64,000 bases of DNA, taken from NCBI RefSeq assembly GCF_022267315.1, contig NZ_JAIKLE010000003.1, positions 62,001-126,000 of the forward strand, in the 5' to 3' direction. Source of the stretch: Maribellus maritimus (GTDB taxonomy: Bacteria > Bacteroidota > Bacteroidia > Bacteroidales > Prolixibacteraceae). Made by a program: the position numbers and the translations under genes. Positions 26,621 through 35,552 of the stretch are shown piece after piece. The first letter of the stretch is position 1, and each line of letters opens with the position of its first letter. The notes beneath the pieces are model-generated. The model did no database searches, was not told the origin of the DNA, and saw only the letters and a list, made by a program, of their open reading frames with translations.

Positions 26621-27565
26621 ATGATTGACCAGGAGCTGTCGAAAAAAGATAAAAAATACTACGAAAACTTTGGAAAAAGAACACTAAACAAAATTCTTGC
26701 AGGTGTTTTAGTTGGAATTTCACATTTACCTTTCTGGGTTATTTATGGCATATCTGATTTCTTTTACATTGTTGTAAGGTTTGTTATTCAATACCGTAAG
26801 AAAGTTATTATCGAAAACCTTACTTATGCTTTCCCGGAAAAAACAAGCGACGAGATAAATAAAATAGCCGGAAAATTTTACCGTCATTTTTGTGACCTTT
26901 CGCTGGAAACGATAAAACTTTTCAGTTTAAGCAAAAAACAGATAAACAAACATATTCATTATAAAGGCATCGACCTCATAAAAAGTCATTTTGAAAAAGG
27001 GGAAAGTCTAATCGTTCTTGCTATGCATCATAATAATTGGGAATGGTGTAGCACAGTCCAACTTTATTTGAAACACACAATTTTAATGATCTATAATCCT
27101 TTACGCGGAAATCAGGCCTTTGAAAAATTTCTGTTAAAAGCCAGAGGACAATGGGGAGGTATTTGTACACCGGTACATAAATCGGCCCGGACAACTTTTG
27201 AATTTAACCGGCGTGGCAAACCTACTATTTTATGGCTGGCTGCCGATCAAACACCAAAAGCAACCTCGCAATTTTGGACAATGTTTTTAAACCGCGAGGC
27301 ACCTTTTTTTTCCGGCCCCGAAAAAATCGCCAAAAAAACCGGACAGCCGGTTTACTTTCATCGAACAACCAAAGTTGGAAGAGGACATTACGAAGTTGAA
27401 TTTACTCCCCTGTTTTTAAACCCAAAAGAAGAAAAAGAGAAAGACATTTTACTGGGATATGTTCGGAAAGTTGAAGAAATTATAAGAGCAGAACCTGAAT
27501 TTTATCTTTGGTCGCACAGGCGTTGGAAACATAAACGCCCTGAAAATATACCACTCACAACGTAG
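26621..27565 (+). CDS. LpxL/HtrB-family lipid A late acyltransferase, copy 2
   Basis: A 314-residue paralogue of the preceding gene with the same landmarks: membrane segment about 27-52, H-x4-E in AMHHNNWEW, and the terminal YLWSHRRWKHKRPENIPL. It has a 17-residue charged N-terminal extension that copy 1 lacks. Two tandem copies suggest two acylation steps with different chain or position specificity, though redundancy is possible. Confidence 0.9.
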   Translation: MIDQELSKKDKKYYENFGKRTLNKILAGVLVGISHLPFWVIYGISDFFYIVVRFVIQYRKKVIIENLTYAFPEKTSDEINKIAGKFYRHFCDLSLETIKLFSLSKKQINKHIHYKGIDLIKSHFEKGESLIVLAMHHNNWEWCSTVQLYLKHTILMIYNPLRGNQAFEKFLLKARGQWGGICTPVHKSARTTFEFNRRGKPTILWLAADQTPKATSQFWTMFLNREAPFFSGPEKIAKKTGQPVYFHRTTKVGRGHYEVEFTPLFLNPKEEKEKDILLGYVRKVEEIIRAEPEFYLWSHRRWKHKRPENIPLTT

Positions 27566-27580
27566 AGCGTTCAAAAGTCT

Positions 27581-27683
27581 AAAAAAACAAAAAAAGGAGG
27601 AACCGGTATTTCGCTAAACGATCAAGGGAAAGTGATTAGCATAATTGGATTTTAAACAATATCCTGTTTACCGGCTGCCTCCT
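27581..27683 (-). terminator. Branched terminator-like structure after gltD
   Basis: On the minus strand, AGGAGG-CAG-CCGGTA (27683-27669) pairs with TACCGG-TT-CCTCCT (27608-27595), enclosing about 60 nt, and is followed by a TTTTTTTG TTTTTTT tract. The enclosed part holds two smaller stems (GCTAA/TTAGC and GGAT/ATCC). It therefore looks like an intrinsic terminator of the glt operon whose loop is itself folded, or a small structured RNA ending in a terminator. Confidence 0.6.
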
Positions 27684-27742
27684 AAAAACTGCACTATTTG
27701 GAATTTGGTCTACTTAAGTTCAATTTTTATAAAAAAAACTAT

Positions 27743-29167
27743 CTAATTTTTGCGCAGAAACTCATCTACATTTTTTGCTGCAACTTTACCTGCTTCAATA
27801 GCATGAACAACTAAACTGGCTCCTTTTTCAACATCTCCGGCAGCAAATATTTTTTCAACTGAGGTTTGTTTTTCTTCGTTTACTTTTACGTTACCACGCT
27901 GGTCGTATTCAACTTCAAGCTCGTTAAGTAGCCCTACATGAACAGGTTGGGTAAATCCCATGGCAAGCAACACTAAATCTACATCCAGAATCTCATTTGT
28001 TCCGGGAACTTCATTCATTATCCACCGACCTTCTTCATTCCTCCATTCAACCTGAACAATCTCAACCTGTTTCAATGTGCCATTTTCATCACCTATAAAT
28101 CTCTTGGTCGACAAACTCCAGCGACGTTCACACCCCTCTTTGTGCGAACTTGATGTACGCAATGTATTGGGCCAATAGGGCCAGGGATTATTATCCACCC
28201 TTTTTTCCGGTGGTTTTGGTAAAATCTCGATTTGCGTTACCGACGTTGCTTTCTGTCTTATGGAAGTACCTACACAGTCAGACCCGGTGTCTCCACCTCC
28301 AATAACCAAAACCTTTTTATCTTTTGCAAGAATTCTTTCTTCCTCTGAAATACTTTGACCTGCAACCACTTTATTTTGCTGCATTAAAAAGTCCATTGCA
28401 AAATGTACACCGTCCAGGTCTCTTCCTTCAACCGGTAAATTTCGTGGCTGTTCCGCACCTACTGCAAGCAACACTGCGTCATATTCAGCCAATAAATCCT
28501 TTTTAGTTACGTCGACACCAACATTCACATTGGTTTTAAATTCGATACCTTCATCAAGAAAAAGATTTAATCTGCGGTCAATAATTCCTTTATTCAGTTT
28601 AAAATCAGGAATTCCGTAACGAAGTAATCCGCCAATGGCATCATTCTTTTCAAAAACCGTAACCAGATGGCCTGCACGATTTAGTAAATCGGCTGCTGAA
28701 AGACCAGCTGGCCCCGAGCCGATTACCGCAACCTTTTTGCCTGTTCTTGTTTTGGGCGGGTTGGGAACAACAATGCCTGCCTCAAATGCCTGTTCAACGG
28801 TTGCACATTCATTTTCGCGTATGGTAACCGATTCTTCATGAATGGCCAGCACACACGATTTCTCACAAGGAGCAGGACAAACACGTCCGGTTATTTCCGG
28901 GAAACTGTTTGTTGAATGTAAAATATAATAAGCTTCATCTTTTCTTCCTCTGTACAGTGCGTCCTGCCATTCCGGAATTTTACTTCCTACCGGGCACCCC
29001 CAGTGGCAAAAAGGAATTCCGCAATCCATACACCGTGAAGCCTGAAGTTGCCTGTCTTTTTCATTTAAGGTTTGCTCAACTTCACCGTAGTCGTAAATCC
29101 TTTCTTTTGTTGGTCGATAACCCGCTTCCTTGCGCGGCACTGTCATAAAACCTTTTGGATCTCCCAT
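27743..29167 (-). CDS. gltD: Glutamate synthase small subunit
   Basis: The NADPH-oxidising subunit of glutamate synthase. The 474-residue protein has the N-terminal 4Fe-4S cysteine cluster CMDCGIPFCHWGCPVG, the FAD-binding GSGPAGLSAADLLNRAGH and a second nucleotide fold with VIGGGDTGSDC, and ends with the IFAAGDVEKGASLVVHAIEAG FAD motif. It follows gltB by 35 bp on the same strand, so the two are co-transcribed. Confidence 0.96.
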   Translation of the reverse strand: MGDPKGFMTVPRKEAGYRPTKERIYDYGEVEQTLNEKDRQLQASRCMDCGIPFCHWGCPVGSKIPEWQDALYRGRKDEAYYILHSTNSFPEITGRVCPAPCEKSCVLAIHEESVTIRENECATVEQAFEAGIVVPNPPKTRTGKKVAVIGSGPAGLSAADLLNRAGHLVTVFEKNDAIGGLLRYGIPDFKLNKGIIDRRLNLFLDEGIEFKTNVNVGVDVTKKDLLAEYDAVLLAVGAEQPRNLPVEGRDLDGVHFAMDFLMQQNKVVAGQSISEEERILAKDKKVLVIGGGDTGSDCVGTSIRQKATSVTQIEILPKPPEKRVDNNPWPYWPNTLRTSSSHKEGCERRWSLSTKRFIGDENGTLKQVEIVQVEWRNEEGRWIMNEVPGTNEILDVDLVLLAMGFTQPVHVGLLNELEVEYDQRGNVKVNEEKQTSVEKIFAAGDVEKGASLVVHAIEAGKVAAKNVDEFLRKN

Positions 29168-29202
29168 ATCTTATTTTCCTATTTTTTCAACAATATTTTT
29201 TA

Positions 29203-32200
29203 TTACTCGTGACGAGAAGGATCGTCCTCTGTCAACTGTAACTTTTTCTGTAACTCTTTGAGTTTTTGTTCTTCCAAAACTTTTTTATACTCGAATGGAA
29301 TCACTTTTACAAACTTGGGCAAATATTCTTCCCAGTGAGTAAGAATTTTAGAGGCCAAATCACTATGTGTGTAAAGTAAGTGATTACTTATTAATGTTTG
29401 AAGGTCACTAATATCTGACTTGTCTTCAACCGGAGTAAGATCTACCAGACCTCTGTTACAATAGTAGTCAAAATCACCTGCTTCATCCAGCACATATGCA
29501 ATTCCGCCACTCATACCGGCAGCAAAGTTACGTCCGGTATTTCCGAGCACAACTACTCTTCCGCCGGTCATATATTCGCAACAATGATCGCCGGTACCTT
29601 CAATTACTGCTTGAACTCCTGAATTACGGACACAAAAACGTTCGCCTGCTACGCCCCGAATATAAGCTTCACCGGCAGTTGCGCCATAAAAAGATGTATT
29701 TCCTATGATGATATTTTCTTCCGGTTTAAACGTGGATCCATTTGGTGGCACAACAACTATTTTCCCGCCCGAAAGTCCTTTTCCAATATAGTCATTTGAA
29801 TCTCCTTCCAAACGGAATGTGACCCCCTTTACAAGGAAGGCACCAAAACTCTGTCCGGCTGTGCCTTGGAAAGTACAGTTGATTGTATCATCGGGCAGAC
29901 CTCCTTCTCCGTACATTTTTGAAATCTCCCCTGAAAGCATTGCACCAATGGTACGATCTACGTTTACAACATTTTTTGAAATCCATACTTTTTCTCCCCC
30001 ACGAATCGCTTTTTTAGCTTCTTTGATTAAATCATAATCCATATGATTCCCGGGACGTCCATTAGGATGTGTATTATGAATAGGAGTTTCTTTTGCTTCT
30101 TTCGGTACATAAAGCAATTTAGAAAAATCAACGGTGTTCATTTTCCAGTTTGATACTTCCTTATTTAATTCAAGCAAATCGGTTCTTCCAACAATATCGT
30201 CGAATTTTGTGAATCCCATTTCAGCCAGATATTCCCGTATCTCTTCTGCAAGAAACCTAAAGAAATTAACCGTATATTCTGCTTTTCCAATAAATCTTTT
30301 TCTTAATGATTTATCTTGCGTTGCAATACCCGCAGGACAAGTATTCATGTGGCATTTGCGCATCATAATACATCCAAGCACAATTAACGCTGCAGTAGAA
30401 AATCCAAACTCTTCACCTCCTAAACAAGCAAGTACAATCACATCGCGACCGGTTTTTAACTGGCCATCCACCTGAAGTTTCACTCTGTCGCGTAATTTGT
30501 TAAGAACAAGTGTTTGTTGTGTTTCAGCAATTCCCAACTCAACCGGCAATCCTGCATGTTTTATCGAACTTGCCGGACTTGCACCGGTACCACCGTCAGC
30601 ACCGGCAATAATAATTATGTCTGAAAAAGCTTTACTCACACCTGCAGCGATTGTTCCCACACCATCTTCTGAAACCAATTTAACTGAAACTTTTGCTCTC
30701 GGGTTGGTAACTTTCAGGTCATAAATCAACTGTGCCAAATCCTCGATTGAATAGATATCGTGATGCGGAGGAGGAGAAATCAATGTGATGCCAGGAGTTG
30801 AATTACGGGTTTTTGCAATAATCTTATTTACCTTATATCCCGGTAACTGACCTCCTTCTCCAGGTTTTGCCCCTTGTGCAATTTTAATCTGAAGTTCATC
30901 GGCATTGGTAAGGTAATTATTGGTAACTCCAAACCGACCGGAAGCTACCTGTTTAATTTTACTGTTTCTATTGGTACCAAAACGCTCAGGATCTTCACCT
31001 CCCTCGCCCGTATTACTCCGACCTCCAATGGTATTCATTGTAACAGCCAATGCTTCATGAGCTTCTTTACTAATTGAACCATAAGACATTGCACCGGTCA
31101 CAAAACGTTTCATAATTTCCTCAGCCGGTTCAACCTGTTCTACCGGAATTGGATTCTTTTTGAAATTAAAACAACTGCGTATAAAAGCAGGCCGCCTATT
31201 TTCTTTGTCAACCAGAGCTGAATATTCTTTATATTTCGCGTAGTCGTTTGTACGTGTCGCCCATTGCAAAAGCCCGATGGTCTGCGGATTCCATGCATGA
31301 TGTTCCCCATTTTTTCTCCATGCGTAATTTCCACTGTTTTCAAACCTGAATGGCTCCGGAGTATTGTCTACTTTGTATGCCTCTTCGTGGAACATAGTAG
31401 CTTCTTTGCAAATTTCTTCCAGGCCGACGCCTCCAATTTTAGAAACTGTTCCGGTGAAATATTTATCAATTACAGGCTGACTTACGCCGATCGCCTCAAA
31501 AATCTGTGCTCCGTGATAACTACGTAATGTTGAAATCCCCATCTTAGAGAAAACTTTTAGCAAACCTTTGTCAACTGCCTTTATGTAATTTTTCCGTGCT
31601 TCTTTGTAATCCATCTCAATTTTACCTTCTTTCACCATATGATCGATTGCAGCAAAAGCAACGTAAGGATTGATTACACTGGCACCATAACCCAAAAGCA
31701 ATGCAAAGTGGTTTACTTCCCGTGCCTCACCGGTTTCAACGATAAGTCCTACCTGCATCCTTTTTTGAATTTTAATCAGGTGATGGTGAACTGCTGCTAC
31801 GGCAAGTAAAGAAGGCATTGGCGCCTGCTCTTCAGAAATATTTCTATCAGTAAGAATAATGTAATTCTTTTGGTCGTCAACTGCTTTCTCTGCCTGAACC
31901 AAAATATTTTCCAGGGCTTTCTCAAATCCTGCAATACCTTCCTTCACCGGGAAAACCATTGGAATGGTCTGATGAGTAAACATTTCATCTTTCAAGTCTT
32001 TGATTTTACCCAAATCGGTATTTGTTACAATTGGCTCCTGAAACTTGATTAGTTTACAATGCTCCGGAGTTTCTGCCAGAATATTTGAATGCAGAGAACC
32101 GATATAGTTGGTCAAAGCCATAACCAATCCTTCACGAATTGGGTCGATAGGAGGATTGGTAACCTGAGCAAACATTTGTTTGAAGTAATCAAATAAACGT

Positions 32201-33720
32201 TTTGGTTTATCTGAAAATACTGCAGGAGGAGTATCATTTCCCATCGAGCTGGTTGGTTCAGCACCATTTTCGCTCATGGGCTTAATCAACTCATACATGT
32301 CTTCCTTCGAGTACCCAAATGTTTTTGAATAAGTATCAAAATTATCAATTGAAGAAGGAACACGTTGTTTCACCTTGATATCCTTCATCAGCATACGGTT
32401 CTCCTTTAACCACATCTGGTAAGGACTCCTTCTGCTTAATTGATCTTTTACTTCGTGGTCGGGAATAATAATTCCCAACTGGGTGTCAACAAGTAATATC
32501 TTTCCGGGACGTAAACGTCCTTTTTCTTTAATTTCTTCTGCTTTGAAAGTTTGAACACCTACTTCCGAGCCCATTACAATAAGATTGTTCTTTGTAATCA
32601 CATAACGAGACGGGCGCAATCCGTTCCTGTCCAGTGTTCCTCCAATATATCTTCCATCAGAGAAAACCATTGATGCCGGCCCATCCCATGGTTCCATTAT
32701 TGTAGAGTGGTATTCGTAAAATGCCTTCAAACTGTCCGGAATAGGATTCTTCTGATTAAAAGACTCAGGAATCATCATACACAACGAATGGGGCAATGAC
32801 CTTCCGGTTAAATGCAAAAATTCCAAAACATTGTCGAATGATGCAGAATCTGATTTGCCCGGTTCAATTACGGGGAGCAATTTCTTCAGATCTTCGCCAA
32901 AAACCTCCGATTTCATTAAACCTTCACGCGCCTGCATCCACAAACGATTTCCACGAACTGTGTTGATTTCACCATTATGTGCAACAATACGGAAAGGTTG
33001 CGCCAAATCCCATGTGGGGAATGTATTGGTACTAAAACGTGAATGCACCAAAGCAATGGCACTGGTAAATCTTTCATCTCTGAAATCCAAATAATAATCG
33101 CGCAGTTGTTCCGGCGTGAGCATACCTTTGTATACTATTATTTTAGCTGACAAACTGGGCTGGTAAAAGTATTCTTTATTTTTAAGGTCCGATTCGCGAA
33201 CTTCTCTTTCGGTAAGTTTTCTTACAATATAAAGTTTACGCTCGAGCGCATCCTTTTCCAGATTTGCTTTAATAAAAACCTGTTTCACAACCGGCTCGTT
33301 AGACTTTGCTATTTCACCGGGAACAGAGCTATCAACCGGAACATCACGATAGGCAACCAAATTAAGCCCCTCCGATTCGATATTTTTGGTCAATATGTCG
33401 ATACAAACATCGGCTTCTTTTTCATCTTTGGGAAGAAAAATCAAACCTGTTCCGTATTTTCCCTGTTCTCCAACAGAAAGCTTCAAAACCTCAGTAATAA
33501 ACTGGTGAGGAATTTGCATTAACATACCTGCGCCATCGCCTGTAGAATTATCTGCACTGGTAGCCCCCCGGTGATCCATATTACGAAGGACTTCCAAACC
33601 CCTTTTTATAATGTCGTGTGAAGGTTTACCTTTGATATGAGCAACAAATCCAATCCCACAATTATCATGTTCATTTTCAGGGCTATAAAGTCCCTGTGCA
33701 TAAGGTAATCTCATTTGCAT
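29203..33720 (-). CDS. gltB: Glutamate synthase large subunit
   Basis: Converts glutamine plus 2-oxoglutarate to two glutamates. The 1505-residue protein begins with a 20-residue propeptide before the catalytic Cys21 in NEHDNCGIGF, followed by the class-II amidotransferase domain (FSTNTFPTWDLAQPFRIVAHNGEINT), the central domain, the FMN/synthase domain with GGRSNTGEGGEDP and GADGGTGASP, the 3Fe-4S cysteines in CIMMRKCHMNTCPAGIA, and a C-terminal GXGXG beta-helix. The start may be the ATG at 33720 or 33714. With P-II, AmtB and CarAB in the window it forms the ammonia-assimilation core. Confidence 0.97.
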   Translation of the reverse strand: MQMRLPYAQGLYSPENEHDNCGIGFVAHIKGKPSHDIIKRGLEVLRNMDHRGATSADNSTGDGAGMLMQIPHQFITEVLKLSVGEQGKYGTGLIFLPKDEKEADVCIDILTKNIESEGLNLVAYRDVPVDSSVPGEIAKSNEPVVKQVFIKANLEKDALERKLYIVRKLTEREVRESDLKNKEYFYQPSLSAKIIVYKGMLTPEQLRDYYLDFRDERFTSAIALVHSRFSTNTFPTWDLAQPFRIVAHNGEINTVRGNRLWMQAREGLMKSEVFGEDLKKLLPVIEPGKSDSASFDNVLEFLHLTGRSLPHSLCMMIPESFNQKNPIPDSLKAFYEYHSTIMEPWDGPASMVFSDGRYIGGTLDRNGLRPSRYVITKNNLIVMGSEVGVQTFKAEEIKEKGRLRPGKILLVDTQLGIIIPDHEVKDQLSRRSPYQMWLKENRMLMKDIKVKQRVPSSIDNFDTYSKTFGYSKEDMYELIKPMSENGAEPTSSMGNDTPPAVFSDKPKRLFDYFKQMFAQVTNPPIDPIREGLVMALTNYIGSLHSNILAETPEHCKLIKFQEPIVTNTDLGKIKDLKDEMFTHQTIPMVFPVKEGIAGFEKALENILVQAEKAVDDQKNYIILTDRNISEEQAPMPSLLAVAAVHHHLIKIQKRMQVGLIVETGEAREVNHFALLLGYGASVINPYVAFAAIDHMVKEGKIEMDYKEARKNYIKAVDKGLLKVFSKMGISTLRSYHGAQIFEAIGVSQPVIDKYFTGTVSKIGGVGLEEICKEATMFHEEAYKVDNTPEPFRFENSGNYAWRKNGEHHAWNPQTIGLLQWATRTNDYAKYKEYSALVDKENRRPAFIRSCFNFKKNPIPVEQVEPAEEIMKRFVTGAMSYGSISKEAHEALAVTMNTIGGRSNTGEGGEDPERFGTNRNSKIKQVASGRFGVTNNYLTNADELQIKIAQGAKPGEGGQLPGYKVNKIIAKTRNSTPGITLISPPPHHDIYSIEDLAQLIYDLKVTNPRAKVSVKLVSEDGVGTIAAGVSKAFSDIIIIAGADGGTGASPASSIKHAGLPVELGIAETQQTLVLNKLRDRVKLQVDGQLKTGRDVIVLACLGGEEFGFSTAALIVLGCIMMRKCHMNTCPAGIATQDKSLRKRFIGKAEYTVNFFRFLAEEIREYLAEMGFTKFDDIVGRTDLLELNKEVSNWKMNTVDFSKLLYVPKEAKETPIHNTHPNGRPGNHMDYDLIKEAKKAIRGGEKVWISKNVVNVDRTIGAMLSGEISKMYGEGGLPDDTINCTFQGTAGQSFGAFLVKGVTFRLEGDSNDYIGKGLSGGKIVVVPPNGSTFKPEENIIIGNTSFYGATAGEAYIRGVAGERFCVRNSGVQAVIEGTGDHCCEYMTGGRVVVLGNTGRNFAAGMSGGIAYVLDEAGDFDYYCNRGLVDLTPVEDKSDISDLQTLISNHLLYTHSDLASKILTHWEEYLPKFVKVIPFEYKKVLEEQKLKELQKKLQLTEDDPSRHE

Positions 33721-33752
33721 TAATTTTTTCCTATTAATAAACTCATTCGCAC

Positions 33753-33760
33753 CAAAATTA
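33753..33760 (-). promoter_or_regulatory. -7 promoter element of gltBD
   Basis: Read on the minus strand TAATTTTG is an exact TAnnTTTG element, about 33 bp upstream of the gltB start. Confidence 0.6.
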
Positions 33761-33772
33761 CAGACAACCTGC

Positions 33773-33788
33773 TACAACAGCTGCTGTA
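33773..33788. promoter_or_regulatory. Near-perfect palindrome over the gltB -33 region
   Basis: TACAACAGCTGCTGTA is a 16-bp palindrome with one mismatched pair. It lies 13 bp upstream of the gltB -7 element, where the -33 element would be, so it may be an operator for a nitrogen or amino-acid regulator. Confidence 0.4.
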
Positions 33789-33954
33789 AAACTGAAAGCA
33801 AAAACAATATTTTTCTTACGAAGTGAAATCAAAAGTAATTAAACGAAGTAAAATTTACAACGAAAGTATTGAAAATATGTGCTTCATAACATACTCTTAA
33901 CCTACGTTTTTGAGTGTAAAAAGTTGATTTTTTGCTTATCTGCTTAATTTAAAA

Positions 33955-33970
33955 TATGACATTTGTCACA
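33955..33970. promoter_or_regulatory. CRP/FNR-family-like site
   Basis: TATGACATTTGTCACA on the plus strand fits TGTGA-N6-TCACA with one mismatch, and contains the perfect inverted repeat TGACA-TT-TGTCA. It lies between the argH stop and gltB, about 200 bp upstream of the gltB promoter. Confidence 0.3.
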
Positions 33971-33991
33971 TTTACAGGCTATTAATAAATT

Positions 33992-35323
33992 TTATTTAAG
34001 TAAGCGTTCCACCGCGTCATCTATTTTACCGAAATTAAATCTACTAATTACATCTTTCTTTTTATTTGAAATCTCTTCTAAACACAAATTCCCAATGCTC
34101 CCTTCGTGGGTATGATTCACACTTTTTTTCGGCACAAAATTACCCTCTTCAATTTTCTCTCCAACTATTTTGTAGGCCTCACGAAAAGGAACTCCTTTCA
34201 ACACTAAATCATTCACCTCCTCCACACTAAATATATAATTATATTTTGAATCATCAAGAATCTCGTGGTTTACCTTAACATTTTTTAAGGCCAATGTTGC
34301 AATTTGCAGACAATCATTCATCTCCTTAAACAGAGGAACAAAAACTTCTTTAACCATTTGCAAATCACGAAAATAACCGCTGGGGAGATTATTTATAATC
34401 ATTGAAATCTGGCTTGGAATACCCTGAATTTTGTTACACCTTGCCCTGACAAGTTCAAAAACATCGGGATTTTTTTTGTGTGGCATTATACTCGAACCGG
34501 TTGTAAATTCAGGAGGAAGACCTACAAAATTGAAATTCTGGCTCATAAAAAGACAAACATCAAAAGCCAGTTTTGAAAGGGTTCCCGCTAAATTTGCCAC
34601 GGCAAAAGAAACAATTTTTTCCACCTTCCCACGTCCCATCTGGGCATAAACCACGTTGTAGTTCATATTATCAAAACCAAGCAAATCGGTTGTCATTTGT
34701 CGGTTTAAAGGAAATGAAGATCCATAACCTGCTGCCGATCCAAGCGGGTTCTGATTAGTAATCTTAAATGCCGAAAGCACCAATTCCAGATCATCAATTA
34801 AACTTTCGGCGTAAGCACCAAACCAAAGCCCAAAAGATGACGGCATTGCTACTTGTAAATGTGTGTAACCTGGCATCAGAACATTTTTGGTTTCTTCGCT
34901 TTTCTGAAGCAAAACATCAATCAAAATCTCCGAACTCTCTGTCACCTCGCGAATAGCATCGCGCGTGAAGAGCTTTAAATCCAACAACACCTGATCGTTA
35001 CGCGAACGCCCACTGTGAATTTTCTTACCTACATCGCCCAGATAATTTGTCAACAAGAATTCAACTTGCGAGTGCACATCCTCAACACCTTCTTCAATAA
35101 CAAAATCTCCCGAAATTGCTACTTCATATAATTGTTTAAGTTTATCGAGCAGCACCTGCAGTTCTTCACTTTTTATCAGGCCGATAGATTCAAGCATCGT
35201 AATATGCGCCATTGAACCTAAAATATCAAAGGGTGCCAAATAAATATCGAGTTCCCGGTCTCTGCCAACAGTGAATTCTTCGATGGACTTGTTTACCGGT
35301 ATTCCTTTTTCCCAAAGTTTCAT
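33992..35323 (-). CDS. argH: Argininosuccinate lyase
   Basis: Splits argininosuccinate to arginine and fumarate, the last step of arginine synthesis. The 443-residue protein has the fumarase/lyase signature GSSIMPHKKNPD, the HSGRSRNDQV active-site segment and MPGYTHLQVAMPSS. It is separated from the rest of the arg cluster by about 9 kb, with its own promoter, and ends about 270 bp from the gltB start on the same strand. Confidence 0.96.
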   Translation of the reverse strand: MKLWEKGIPVNKSIEEFTVGRDRELDIYLAPFDILGSMAHITMLESIGLIKSEELQVLLDKLKQLYEVAISGDFVIEEGVEDVHSQVEFLLTNYLGDVGKKIHSGRSRNDQVLLDLKLFTRDAIREVTESSEILIDVLLQKSEETKNVLMPGYTHLQVAMPSSFGLWFGAYAESLIDDLELVLSAFKITNQNPLGSAAGYGSSFPLNRQMTTDLLGFDNMNYNVVYAQMGRGKVEKIVSFAVANLAGTLSKLAFDVCLFMSQNFNFVGLPPEFTTGSSIMPHKKNPDVFELVRARCNKIQGIPSQISMIINNLPSGYFRDLQMVKEVFVPLFKEMNDCLQIATLALKNVKVNHEILDDSKYNYIFSVEEVNDLVLKGVPFREAYKIVGEKIEEGNFVPKKSVNHTHEGSIGNLCLEEISNKKKDVISRFNFGKIDDAVERLLK

Positions 35324-35345
35324 AATGAAATTGTTGTATTTCCCA

Positions 35346-35353
35346 CAAAGATA
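35346..35353 (-). promoter_or_regulatory. -7 promoter element of argH
   Basis: On the minus strand TATCTTTG exactly matches TAnnTTTG, 23 bp upstream of the argH ATG. I see no convincing ARG box next to it. Confidence 0.55.
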
Positions 35354-35552
35354 TTGATTTCAATTTGAATCGGTTTTTTAAAATTCAATCTGCAAACAAT
35401 TTGCTTTAGCTTTTTAAATTATAGTTTTCTGATACAATGTTTTTAAATCGCCAGCAAAAGCGACTGTTTTTAAGGTTTTCATTTTAAAAATTCTGAAAAA
35501 ATTACCACTTTTACCGCGCTTTTCCACAAGAAAAGAAATTCAAAAGTATGCC

